A DNA stretch of 64,000 nt from Anastatus disparis (taxonomy: Eukaryota; Arthropoda; Insecta; Hymenoptera; Eupelmidae): NCBI GenBank assembly GCA_017163975.1, contig JAFFSR010000218.1:4405501-4469500 (forward strand), given 5' to 3'. Below the pieces are notes generated by a model. The model saw nothing but the letters and a program-made list of their open reading frames with translations, was not told where the DNA came from and made no database searches. Every line of letters begins with the position of its first letter. Position 1 is the stretch's first letter. A program made the translations under genes and the position numbers. Shown in pieces: positions 23,601 through 35,800 of this stretch.

Positions 23601-24658
23601 AACAGGATAAATAAAAGTGTTAAGAGAGTTGTATTTAAAAATTGTGTGTATTATTTATTATAAACTTTTGTGAAAAATTGCAATTAATTTTGATGTTTCA
23701 ATTAAAAAGATGTCAGAAAAGAAATTGACACAACGTTGCTATAATCACAGAGTTTGTATTTATTTATTCTATTTCGACTGTCTGTCCCGAAGATTAAAAT
23801 TAATTGAATATACATAAAAATAATGTTTTAATTTTTTCAATTTATATAACTAAATAAATTTTTAATTAGAAAAATATTAAAAAAAAAACCTGATCCATAA
23901 AATTTTTTCCTATCTTGAGAGCACGAACTTGATCCCACCCAACTGGTAAAACGCTCATCATCCAATTTCGTATATAAGGTCTGAAAATTCTAAAGTATTG
24001 AAAAAAGAAAATAAATTAATCTTAAATGAGCATTAATAATTTAAGATGTCTGGCCTGAGTTAAAGTCTGAAAAAAATAAAATTTAAAGGTAATGATAAAT
24101 TTCTTTTCTTATAAAATTATAACCTTTATTTATCTTTAAAATGTATCAAATATAAGACTTTTAATCCATGAATAATTTCAAAAGATCTCTTGAAATCCTT
24201 TTCTTCTGTCGATGACTTAATTTTTTCTATTTTTGTTGTTACTGCAGGGTTTCTTATCCAATTTTTAAGAAACTGATTTCAAAATTTTTAGAAATTTTCA
24301 ATTTATATATCTTTACAAGTTTACTGAGCTGGAATTTTGATAAGACAAACTCAAGTAATTGTTAAACTAAATTACTTACTAAATAAAATTCAAAAAAATA
24401 CCTATTTTTTCTAATATTTTTAACTTTTTCCAAACCAAACTTTTGTAATTCATTTTTTATAGGAAACTGATACGATAAACTTGTAAAGATATATAAATTA
24501 AAGATCTCTAGAAATTTTAAAGTGAATTTGTTGAAAATTGGCTGAGAAATTTTATGGCAACTACAAAAATAGACAAAATCAAGTCATCGACAGAAGAAAA
24601 GGATTTCAACCATTGAATGAGATCTTTTGAAATTATTCATAGATTAAAGTCTTATATT

Positions 24659-24718
<60 letters not shown>

Positions 24719-27137
24719 TTAAGATAAAAAAGTTATAATTTTATAAAAAAAAATTTATCATTACATTTAAATTTGATTTTTTTCAGACTTTAATTCAGAC
24801 TTGATACCTTAATTTATGATTACGAAAAACAATACCTATAAAAAGATACTTCATTAACGACATCGAAACCCTTTCGATATTTAACTTCAGTTTCACTTCC
24901 GATTTCATTGAGATTGATCCCCATCGCAGCTTCTGCAACATAAAAGATATGATAAGTTAAAATAAGTTAGAATAATTTAACTTAATGTCTCAATTAATTT
25001 TGAAATTACCGCATATGATGGCCAACGTTAACCGCATTAACATTGGTGCGATATTCAAAGTTGATGGCGCGTCAAATGAGTTAAGAGTATCTATGAATTT
25101 CTTCCCATGCTCGTTAGCAATAGTCAAGTAGTTTTTTAAAATATGCGTATGAAAGGCATTATTGATCAACTTTCTTCGTTGGCTCCATTTTTCTCCTAAC
25201 ATATATAGAGGAATAAATATGATTGTACTTTTTTAAATATGAGAATTATTTACAAAAAAGTGGTCCGTTTTAAATTAAAGTATTCACCTTTTTATCGTCT
25301 TAAAATTATATGTTCAATTTGATAAATGAATTTGATTTCAACTATAGAATATTTATATTGCTGATTTAAACTACTTATTTCAATTTCAAAATTTCACACT
25401 TTATCTATATATTTCAGAAAATTAGATTTCTCAATATTTCATGCACTATTTTTATTAAATTGTAATTGGACATAATTTTTCATTCAAAATATTTAAGTTT
25501 TTGATAAATTAAAAAAATATGTTATTTACTCACATGAAGAGACATATTTTAGAGAGAGATGTTTTAGAATAGTTGTTAACTAGTGATTTCATGAACGACA
25601 AAAAAACGCTTTCTTACAAGATAAATATTAAATTGTACAGATGTTAAAAACAATTATTTGAGCTTTTCATAAAAATTATGAGAACAAACATAAAAATTAT
25701 GATAAATTTTGGTAAGATTTGTCATCACTAAATATAATTGTAATTATAAGAATATATCTAATTATTTTAACGATCACATTTGTAAATTATCAGTTGCGCA
25801 CGTGTAACTTTGAAAAGTTTGAAAGCGATTTCGCTTGCCGCTATTTCAACGTAATAAAAAAAATTATAATTATGAAGATATGTTTAGTTTAAGTATAAAT
25901 TGTTTGTATATACACAAAATTTTATAAAAATAATACATTTATGAATCGTTTATGCGCATGATTGAATGATTAAAATTTTTGCAAGTAGTCATCATGAGCA
26001 AAAAAAAGTAAGAGAGGTAAGGATGCAAGAATAGTTATCATTCCCCCCCCCCCCCCCTAATAATCCTCTCCGAAAAATCAGCTAAGAAAAGTTTAATTTA
26101 ATCATGTACTCGAATATCATTTCACGGTTTATTTTACGCATTCAATTTTCTTTCTAACTCTTCATGCGTGCGCTTTTATTTACATTTTATTGTTTAAGAT
26201 TTTTGAATTAGTATCCAAACAGATCCAAACAAGTTTTTATTTGAAAATATATAATAATTAAATTTACAATTAAATATTGTATAAAATGTCAATGGTACAT
26301 TAATGATAATGATTTAATTTATAAGAAAAATAATTCTACTAAAACAACAATGCTTTTCTTCGCATTCTTCTAATGCATTTCTTTAAAATAATTAAAGAAA
26401 TTAGGATATTAAAATGTTTAAAGAATATAATAATCTGATCAAGAAATACGTAATTTTTTGTACGTGTTTATGCAAGTTATAGTATTAACATTTAATAAAT
26501 TTTCAACAAATTTTTAAAATAAATATAGTTATTCCACTTTTTTGCAAATTTTTTAAAAATATTTATAAATAATAATTATAATTAACCTCCATAAAGAAAA
26601 GTGCCTCCTCCTATGCATAGCTTGTAGTTTTCATAAGCCAGATTACTTTTTTCAATGTTTATTTTACACGTTAAAACAGCCTAAAAATGAAATTCTTATA
26701 ATGAAAAGTTAAAATTTAATTTAATAATCTCTTAAACAATATAACACCTTCATATCGTCGGGATGTTGAATTAAAACCAATGCTGAAGTAGTAAACCATA
26801 ATCGGCATATCGGATAGTATTTATCAGCAATATAATGCAAAGTATTAAAAGCTTTTTCTAAAAATTTCAGACATTATGTAAACATTTTTGTGTAATAAAC
26901 TATCCTTTTTGTTATGTACAAAATTATATTTTTTTATCATTTAGAAAAGAAATAATATTAATTTATTTGTATTTACAACTCACCAGGAGAACAATGGAAT
27001 AATAACATATTGCCCAGAATGGGAAGCGGTGTTGGTCCAGGTATCTTATTAATTAACTTACCCCTTTTACTATAGTGTAAAAAAATATGAAATAATGATA
27101 CACATAATAATGAAATCAATAAACAATAAGTCAACAT
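17692..27137 (-). CDS. cytochrome P450, CYP4 family (one internal exon not found)
   Basis: Microsomal heme-thiolate monooxygenase, probably acting on fatty acids, hydrocarbons or xenobiotics like other insect CYP4 enzymes. Exons: 27137-26984, 25195-25010, 24932-24836, 23980-23890, 22608-22491, 22413-22307, 21617-21549, 21479-21311, 20343-20164, 17855-17692 (stop). All junctions have GT/AG and matching phase, giving 444 codons. Exon 1 is the membrane anchor plus [11 protein letters not shown]. Then come GEKWSQRRK (helix C), CEAAMG (the CYP4 mark, usually CETAMG), an acidic insert (DDDDNNDDK), the I-helix AAGYETVA, the K-helix [12 protein letters not shown], and the heme loop [17 protein letters not shown]. 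Missing are the ~60 residues normally between the hinge and GEKW; since both flanking phases are 1, the frame survives. It is either a lost or unrecognised exon (possibly a pseudogene) or an assembly gap. Introns carry a SINE and a palindromic MITE. Confidence 0.85.
20833..21142 (-). mobile_element. SINE family 2, 5'-truncated copy in a P450 intron
   Basis: Body and tail match the copy at 10776-11139 in reverse. The tRNA-like head is cut at the B box (GAGTTCGAATCC when read on the minus strand). The direct repeat TTCATTCTATCAA lies at 20820-20832 and 21143-21155. The poly-T at 20833 is the A-tail. It sits between the exon with ESLR and the heme-loop exon. Confidence 0.85.
24046..24806. mobile_element. 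760-bp palindromic MITE in a P450 intron
   Basis: The left arm (TCTGGCCTGAGTTAAAGTCT, then AAAGATCTCTTGAAATCC) is mirrored on the right (GAGATCTTTTGAAATTATTC, then AGACTTTAATTCAGACTTGA). The arms meet near 24400. A (TA)n tract (24661-24712) grew in the right arm. No coding content. It lies between the exons at 23890-23980 and 24836-24932. Confidence 0.72.
25196..26382. other. P450 intron segment where the missing exon should lie
   Basis: Searched on the minus strand for the expected helix A-C segment; no open stretch with suitable residues, donor and acceptor was found. Contains a C15 run (26043-26057). The duplicated block begins at 26383, so a rearrangement boundary lies within this intron. 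Confidence 0.5.
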
Positions 27138-28560
27138 GATTTTAACTTTTTTTAAATTTTAAAATAAAATTGTAAGTATCGATACAAACTACTTTGCAAC
27201 TTATTGAAAACTAGATACATTTGAGGCGAAAATTCTCTTTATATATCAATGACTTGTAAGCATGCAATATATGACTGACTTTGTAATTAAATGGTCTCCG
27301 AATGAATCACGTTTCTACTCGTTTTTACTGATCTTGCAAGTGATGACTTTTTTTGAAAATATAATACTTATAAAAAAAAATGAATCAGTAATTTTAGATT
27401 AAGAAAATATTGAGTGTAATTTGTGAAATTAAAGTTGTTAGAATAACATTAAAAATTTTTTTGATTTGCAAATATTATAGATTTAATTTTTTTCATAGAA
27501 GATGATAATAGGAAACTTGTATGCATAGCAAAAAACAATTATATTTTAGATCGATAAAGGATTGTCTAAAATAAATAATCACTATAAAATTTTTTTTTTA
27601 AATTAATTTTATTTCAATAAAAAATTATATTATTGTGACGTAGGTTTACTCTAATATAAATTTTCGATTGTTATTCTTTCCAAGGCATGCAGGTTCTCTC
27701 TAATTCTACTTTTAGAGAAAATTAAAGTCAACATTTCAAAATTATCTTATTTTTAATTATTTTTTTTGAAAATTTTTAGATAAACACATATTTAAAGTTT
27801 TCTTCATTTTTTTTTCTTATAAATTATTAAATCATAATAAACCAAAATAGAATTTGTTTCTCGTATTATTAGAATTCAACATTTCCACTTAATTTAATTT
27901 AGGGTGTATATGTATTTGGTCAGTTATTACTTAAAAATTATTCAATGATTTTTTTCTAAATTTAATGCAAAAGTTTAATTCAATCATTTATGGATTAGTG
28001 TTTATTATATCGTAATTTTTATTTTAAAGTAATTTTTGCGATTATAAAAAAGTTGATAATTTTCTTATAATTTTATTATATAAATATTGACATTTTATGT
28101 AAAATTTTTGTGAAAGTCTGAAAACACATAATAAATTTTTATAACTTTAAAATTAATGGCCGTAGAGTAAAAAATCCAACGAGATTTTAAAGTTTAAATA
28201 AAAACGTTACAAAACCGTTCTACTTACCTTCTAAATCCATAAGCATATTCATTAAACTTTATCAGCTATTTATAAGGTATTATTTTATGCATCTGAATCA
28301 ACAAACATTTAATTTTATATTTTGTTTTATGAAATTATCTAAAAAGCATAATACCAAAGCAGGAAAAAGTAGTTTTCAGTGAAAAAATTTGAAAAATTTT
28401 TACTATATGCATTATAACATAAAATTTATAATTATTAATGTATGATGACTTGATTCTCTTTTCAATATATTTTAATTATCTTTGTAGCTTTTGTATTGGT
28501 TGGAGTCTTATTTTTTAGACTTCATGCACATGTATGTATATATGTTAGTGTACTGAAATT
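26383..28560 (-). repeat. segmental duplicate C: P450 intron 1 part, exon 1, promoter and upstream flank
   Basis: The block belonging to the P450 gene. Its left part (26383-27260) is shared with 7172-8502, and its right part (about 27135-28560) with 14130-15250. The overlap of the two matches lies in the 5' UTR and promoter. It keeps the empty target site AACATTTAATAA at 26487-26498. Confidence 0.8.
27237..27245 (-). promoter_or_regulatory. TATA box of the P450 gene
   Basis: Minus-strand TATATAAAG, 100 bases before the ATG at 27137. The 60 bases downstream (TTTTCAATAAG, AAAGTAGTTTGTATCGATAC) are conserved in both duplicates, as expected of a core promoter and 5' UTR. Confidence 0.6.
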
Positions 28561-29323
28561 ATTGAACGCAAATTATTTATAATCAAAAAAATTTATTACA
28601 TACGGAAAATTTATTTCAAACATATAGTTGATATTCATAAAGTTTTTATAGTTTATTATGATTTGATATATTCTTGCTTAGGGAAAATTTATCGAAAACA
28701 TAAGAGATAGTCATAAAGTTTTTATGCTATTCTTCATTATTAATATTCATAAATGAACTTCAAACTATCGATGTAATCGAGAATATAGTTTACGTAAGTT
28801 GATACTCAATTGTAAATCAAAAAATCACGTACGAGAAAATTTTCTAGAACTTCTAGTCGGCATTCATAGCATTAACTGTGCTAAAAATTATAATTAATTG
28901 CATTTACATATTAACTCAAAAAATTTCCAATTTACGTCAATTGACATTGAAATGCAAAGTATTAATCTTAAAAAAGTTTTTACTATCTTGTCTTCAAATA
29001 AAAAAGCTAAATTCTAGTCGTTTAACATAGTCTCTCTAGCTTACAATTTCAATGTCATGTAGCCATATAATATCTTTAACTAATTTATTTATAATAATAT
29101 TTGCATGCATTGAATGTAAATTAATTAGTCAATTATTGTTAGTTAATTTATTAATTTAAAGATTTTCCATTATCTTTGTTATTCGTTTTCATACTCATCG
29201 TGTATTAAAACTGGAAACCCAGAACAAATTTTTTATGTGATTAAAATTATTTTACAAAAAAAACCAAATCATGTGTACTTTTTCAATTAAACATATTTTT
29301 GTGTGAAGCTTAAAATAATTTTA
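28561..29323. other. AT-rich intergenic sequence, nothing recognised
   Basis: No coding signal, tRNA or repeat structure was seen on either strand. Confidence 0.5.
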
Positions 29324-30773
29324 AAGAAAACTTTTTACATTAAATTTTAATACTTTTTTAAACTTAAATCGTTGTAACTCGAGTAAATATGAACCAATTT
29401 TGCTGAAATTTGAAATATATCTTTTAAATATCATAGCGAAACTTATGATAATGATTAAAAATGTTAATTCTCAAATTGTAAGTCACATTTATTTATTTAT
29501 TAATATGAATTGCAAATTGTGCGTTTATAATGTTTCCAAGAAAAAGGTATCGAGGGAACTTTCAAATATAAGAAACTTGTAGCGAGAAAGTTTTTGGTTT
29601 TTGTACAAAGAAGATTTGTGGAAAGTTTCACATCGATTGATAAATAATTTTTAAAAAATATAACAACATTTACAAGTAGCGCGCATGCGGTCAAGCGCTG
29701 GAATTGGTTTATAAGCTAGATTCTCAAAGAATACTTCGTCAATTGAATGACTCCTTGAAAGTATTATTTAAAAAAAGCAATAATACCAATATAATAACAC
29801 AATATTTAATTTTTAAAAAAATATAATATTCATTAAAATAAATAAAAACATTTAAACACATAAATTTTGAAATTTCCAAATTTTGTTTCCTTTTACTATT
29901 AGTTTAGTTTCAGTCTTCTTTTAATGACAATTATTTTGGATTGTTTTAAAGCTTTAAACAATATAATATTTATAAAAAATAAATAAACATATGAATAAAT
30001 AAACAAGAATGTGTCATGTAATTATTTAATTTAATAATTATGACTCGACTAGTTTTATTATTTATTCGAAGGTCTTTTTTATGTTTTTAGAAAACTTGTA
30101 TTACTAGTGCGAAAGAAAAAAAAGTTTCCAAGAGAATAAAATCAACAAGAAAACCTTCGAAACAATAAAAAAACCAGTCGTAATTATTAAATAATTACAT
30201 TACAGATTTTTGTTTATTTACTGATTTGTGTGTTTATTTATTTTTTATAAATATTATATATTGTTTAAAACTTTAAATTAACCTCAAATAATTGTCATTA
30301 AAAGAAGACTGAAACTAAACTAATAGTAAAAGGAAACAAAATTTGAAAAATTGAAAATTTATATGTTTTCATGCTTTTATTTACATATTAATTTATTTTA
30401 ATAAATATTATATTGTTTAAAATATTGAATTTTGTGTTATTATATTAGTATTAATTCCTTTTTTTAAATAATACTTACAAGGAGTCATTCAGTTGACGGA
30501 ATATCCATTGAAAAATTGGCTTATAAGAAAAATGCAGCGCTTAACCGCATGCGGGCTACTTGTAAATGCAATATTTGTAGTTCGTATTAATTAATAAACA
30601 AATGTGACTAACTATTTGAGAATTAACATTTTTAATCATCATCATAAGTTTTGCTATAATATTTAAAAGATATATTTCAAATTTCAGCAAAATCGATTCA
30701 CATTTACTCGAGTTACAACGATTTAAGTTTAAAAAAGTATTGAAATTTAATGTAAAAAATTTTCTTGTTTTTA
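29324..30773. mobile_element. 1.45-kb foldback element
   Basis: A long inverted repeat with arms of about 600-750 bp meeting near 30120. Outer ends: AACTTTTTACATTAAATTTT and its mirror at 30740-30773. Inner landmarks mirrored include ACTCGAGTAAATATGAACC, GCGCGCATGCGGTCAAGCGC / GCGCTTAACCGCATGCGGGC, and TTTAGTTTCAGTCTTCTTTT / AAAAGAAGACTGAAACTAAA. The left arm has about 130 extra bases (about 29510-29640). No transposase ORF; small ORFs inside are by-products. Confidence 0.75.
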
Positions 30774-31263
30774 ATTTTTTTCTTGAAAAATAAATGTTTC
30801 ATAGAAAAACTGTTAATATAAATAGATGCGGTGTAATGAGTTTTACAAAGTCAAATTTTTTTAATATTTATTTTGAGAAAATGAAATTTTTACCACCAAG
30901 TGACTTCACTTTTACGTGTTTCGAGCGTAAATGCCCTTATTGCATCCGGGCCCTTATAATATTTACCTATAACTTTTTTGTAATTCAATTATAATTTTAT
31001 GAATTAAAATTTTTATTGTTTACTTCAATGATTATATAGAATTTAAAAGTATTAATTTAAATTATGATAATAATAAAATTTTAATTGTTATTGTTTGAGA
31101 TTCGTACAAGTAAAAAGAAATTGTGATGCGAAACTCTGTGCATAATTCGATATTCTTTTATGTCTGTGGTAAAATATGCAACTCTGCTATTTGAAGTATA
31201 CATTGAGAGAAACCGGTTGGAAAAAAAAATTAAACGCTTTTATTTAACTTGACTATGTCTGAA

Positions 31264-31370
31264 TATGTCTTCAAATCTTGTGCTTGAAAATTAAGGTAAT
31301 TCAAATAGACATACAAATTTGTATGTCTATTTGAATTATCTTAATTTTCAAGTACAAGATTTGAAGACAT
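31264..31370. repeat. near-perfect 50-bp hairpin
   Basis: Arms 31264-31313 and 31321-31370 with a 7-base loop. The only two mismatches are G opposite T, so a plus-strand transcript would pair completely with two G-U wobbles. It may be a tiny MITE or a hairpin RNA; no expression evidence. Confidence 0.7.
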
Positions 31371-31399
31371 ATAAAAAATAAAAAAAATAAATAAACAAA

Positions 31400-31565
31400 T
31401 GTAATTAATAATAAATATTATTATTAATAATATTAATATTAATAATATTAATATTAATATTATTATTAATATTAATATTAATAATTATATTAATTAATAT
31501 TTTAATAATAATATATTAATATTATATTATATTATAATATAATATAATATTAATATAATTTATTA
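31400..31565. repeat. (AAT/ATT)n low-complexity tract
   Basis: Interlaced ATT and AAT repeats with many self-complementary stretches. No coding content. Confidence 0.85.
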
Positions 31566-32873
31566 TATTTATTTATTTTCAGCTTAAGCTGAAATTTTTA
31601 CAGTATGCGTATCTTGGATGACAATACACGATTCTGCAATTTTTTTTTTAAATTTTTTATATTTAAATATACTGCACGTAAACAACATTATATTGATAGT
31701 GCTATGCGTCAATCTCCCTTTCCTCTTTGTGCAGCTTTTTATAATTCTTAGTATAAAGCCTAATGTATTAGGCGTCACTAAGAAAATGTATGCATGTATG
31801 TGTGCGTACGTTCTGTATAAATATGTTTACATACATTTACACGCTAAGGTATATGTATATATAAGTACACAAATGTGAACGTGTTTGCGTGCACATTATA
31901 CTTATATTTAAATTAAAAAAAAATTTTTAAATATATTTAAACGAAAAATAAATAAATAAAAAATAATTAAAAAAACGCTTTTATTAAAAAAGAAAAAAAA
32001 ACTAAATTTCAATAATTTAAATATATAATTACATTATAAATTATGTTTCATTTTATTGAAATTTTATATAAAAGCATGGATAATATTGAAAGTATATTTA
32101 GAATTATACTCACTACGCTTTTACGTAAAATTTTAATAAAATATTATTAGGCAAAAACATAATTTAAAATGTAATTACACATTTGAATTCTTGAACTTAT
32201 CATTTTTTTATTCTTGGTTTTTTAATAAAAGCATTTTTTTTAAATTATTTTTATTTATTTATTTTTCTTTTCATTTCTATATCACACAAAGATAATATTC
32301 TCTCTTAAATTTTTATGGCAATAATTATTTATATAGAAAGAATACAATGGTTAGACTGAATAAAAACATTTATCATACAATTTAATATGTTTTACAAATA
32401 TCTACATAAAATATATTCGTTTTTGTCATATCAACACAAGATTTCGTGTATAAAGTGGAAATGGATTATGGCACTTTTGAAATTTTTTGTCAATCAATAA
32501 AAATTTAATATCAATAAAAATTCTCTTTCTAAATGCATTCGATAGGTAAATCACTCTTATGTTTTAGCGTTTTTATTGTATAAATTGTTTTGATAATGTA
32601 AATATTTTAAATGAATAAAATATTTTAATTTTTTTTATTATGAAAACATATTTTTTAAGATATTGCGAGAATCACCTTTTTTGCACATTTTTTGCGTACT
32701 AATCTATTTCACTATTTGATTACTTCCTTGTCATAATCAACATTCATATAATTTTTGAGAACCATAATTTATTTTTTCTATTTTAACATTGTATAACATG
32801 AAATATAAATAATACTAAAATATAAGTGTACTCTTTATACGTTGAGAAACTATCAACCTATCTTTGTTTAGTT
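31566..32873. other. intergenic sequence 3' of the odorant receptor
   Basis: AT-rich, no gene recognised. It should contain the receptor's 3' UTR just below 32874. Confidence 0.5.
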
Positions 32874-35800
32874 TTAAAACGATAATGCTACTGTCACATA
32901 TGATAAAGTAGTTCTTACTATCTAGAAAATATATTTATTAATTATTACTTTATATTCTTTATATATTTGTGAATAAATTAAATATAAATTTATCCTTACT
33001 GATCCAAAGTTTTGAAAGTTCATAACATACAATCCTCCTGCTGTAAATTCAGACTCTTTTATACATCTTAACATCATAATTTTTAGTAGAAGTTTTGTTT
33101 TTTGTGAAACATTATACCATTCGTTAGCATATCTAATAAAATTTAGCGTAAATAAATGAGGTGAATTAAATTTTTGTATCAAATGACATTTTCTATTTGT
33201 TTTTAAGCTTTACGAAGTAAGACTTTATCAAGCCTTTTTAACTCGAAGTTTGCTGATTTAAATGCTTTTTTATACGCTACAGAAAGTAAAAGAATTTTAG
33301 GCATGATTTTCTTTTATCATGAAAAAAAATCTTTTTTTTCTATGGGGTAAATCAACTCTTGTGAATTGATCATAAAAAGTAATTTAGTATTTTTTGATAT
33401 GATTAATATTTTTGAAACTAATCAATTGAAAAATTTATATTAGCCAAAATACAATAATTTTTTAAAGATAAACACTTTTAAGTATTAAGAAGTGTAGAAA
33501 AAGTAAATAAAAAGTTGTAATTTTTTATTGATATGTTATACAAATTTAAGGAAGTACTTAACCCTAAAATATTATCAGATGTATTCAAAGAAATTAGATT
33601 TTCTATCTTCCATGAGAGATAATTTCTACAATTGATTTGGTTTGGAAATATTAAATCTTTAAATTAGAGACTTTTATTTTAATTTTGAAAGCATTTTTAA
33701 TCCTGAGAAATTTTTTTCTGTCAATAAAGATATAGGTTTCTTACGCAGTGAAAAAAAATTTGTAATTTTAACACACATAAGTGTTAGAGATGAAATACAA
33801 ATTTTTTTGTGTTAAAATTAATAAGTACACACATGTTTTTAAAATTTACAAACTCCGTGTGTTAATTATACAAAAATTTTTGTGTTAATTTTAAAAGTAC
33901 ACATACATCTTTAAATTACAAAGATTTTTGTATTGATTTTACAAACATGTTTGTAAAATTTTGATACAAAAATATTTGTACAAAATAAAATTTGACGAAT
34001 TACACAAAATTTTTTACAGTGTAGATATTTTAAAGCTTACTAGGAGAGTATCAGACCTCCGGATCACGGATTTTGCTCAAACTTTGGGATAAGTTTTCAG
34101 ATGTCAAAATATGAAAGGAAACAGAATTTTAGATCCCAACTCTCAATATTTCCCTAGTTACAGGCAATTAAAGAAAATCACTAAAATAGTTACTAAATTT
34201 TCAAATGCATATAGTTCCTTAGCATTGATAGCTAGGAGCTTGAACCTTTTTTCAAATTAAAGCTGAGCTCAAATCCTTTCGAAATAGTAGTTATAGCATA
34301 TCATTTTATATATTATTTTTTCCTAAAGTTATAGCGTAATAAACATTAGATCCAATTTCAGCTTTTGTTATTAATTAATGTTTTAAAAAGAAAAATCAGG
34401 TCCGATGTTTATCACGCTATAACTTTGGGAAAAAATAATATTTTGACATGCTATAACTACTATTTCAAAAGGATTTGAACTCAGTTTTAATTTGAAAAAA
34501 GGTTCAAGCTCCTAGCTATCAATGCTAAGGAACTATATACGTTTGAAAATCTGGTAACTTTTTTAGTGATTTTCTTTAATTGCCTGTAACTAGGGAAATA
34601 TTGAGCGTTGGGATCTAAAATTCTGTTTCCTTTCATATTTTGACATCTGAAAACTTATCCCAAAGTTTGAGCAAAATCCGTGATCCGGAGGTCTGATACT
34701 CTCCTAGTTAGTGTGATTTACTTACAATAATCACTGAATACGTTAAGCAAGACCTACCATAAAAGTGTTAAGGCTTCGGGTCATTAATTTTGCTAAAACT
34801 ATGGGAAATGTTTTCCTATATAAGAGTTATAGACATTCGATAAATTCCATAAATGTCCACGTGTTTATCATTCATAATCTACCAAAATAAAGTAAAAAAT
34901 TTGTTCTTAATTCATCAATAACCGAAAGTGAAAATTACACTGACAGAAATGATTTCTAGCGGGGAAATGAATAGTCCACTTGATTAGAGTTTCTCCACGC
35001 AAAGAGAAATCTACTTGATGTTAGTAGAATTATGCATTCTTACAAACGATGCCGTTCTTGTTGTTAGAATAAAAATCGCTTCCAGCTAAGAGAAATCCAC
35101 TTCCCTAAAGAGAGGAAATCTGACTGATTGTATTTTCACTTATATAACGCAACCTTACTACGCGGGATTCTCTACGTCCTTCTTTCGTATGTCAAGATAT
35201 ATTATTAAATATTTCAAATAGAAATTATTTTGGATGTAGAAAAAATCCACTTGGGAATAGAATAATTAAAGCCCGTGTCAAAAATAGGTCGTTAAGCATT
35301 TTTCTACTAGACACAAAAACACTTGAAAACAAGTGGCTCAAGAAATCATTTCTGTCAGTGTAAGAAAAAAATAACCTTTGCTCAGTGCTTACTTCTATAA
35401 CCAGTGTCACATCAGCAACGAATATAAAGTTTTTATTACTAGCAACGATTAACGAAGTGAAAAGTGTCTAATATTATTACACAGAGAACCTGTCAATAGC
35501 ATCTATATCGCGATGTATGCATAATTATTAATATAACTATTTAACAATTTAATATTTTAGAAATGTACCATAAGGAAATTATTTTTGTAAATAACTTATA
35601 TCTTATAATTATAATGTAAATTTTAACCTAAAAAAGTGAATTCGGTATGTAAATACATTATAATATAAGATTTAAAAGAATAAGAATATTTATTAGTCAC
35701 AACAATAATGTTTTAAAGAAATATGAAATTATGTAAATTCGAATTTTAAATATTAAATACTAATTTCATAAAAAATGGTTTGATACAATGAAAGCAATAA

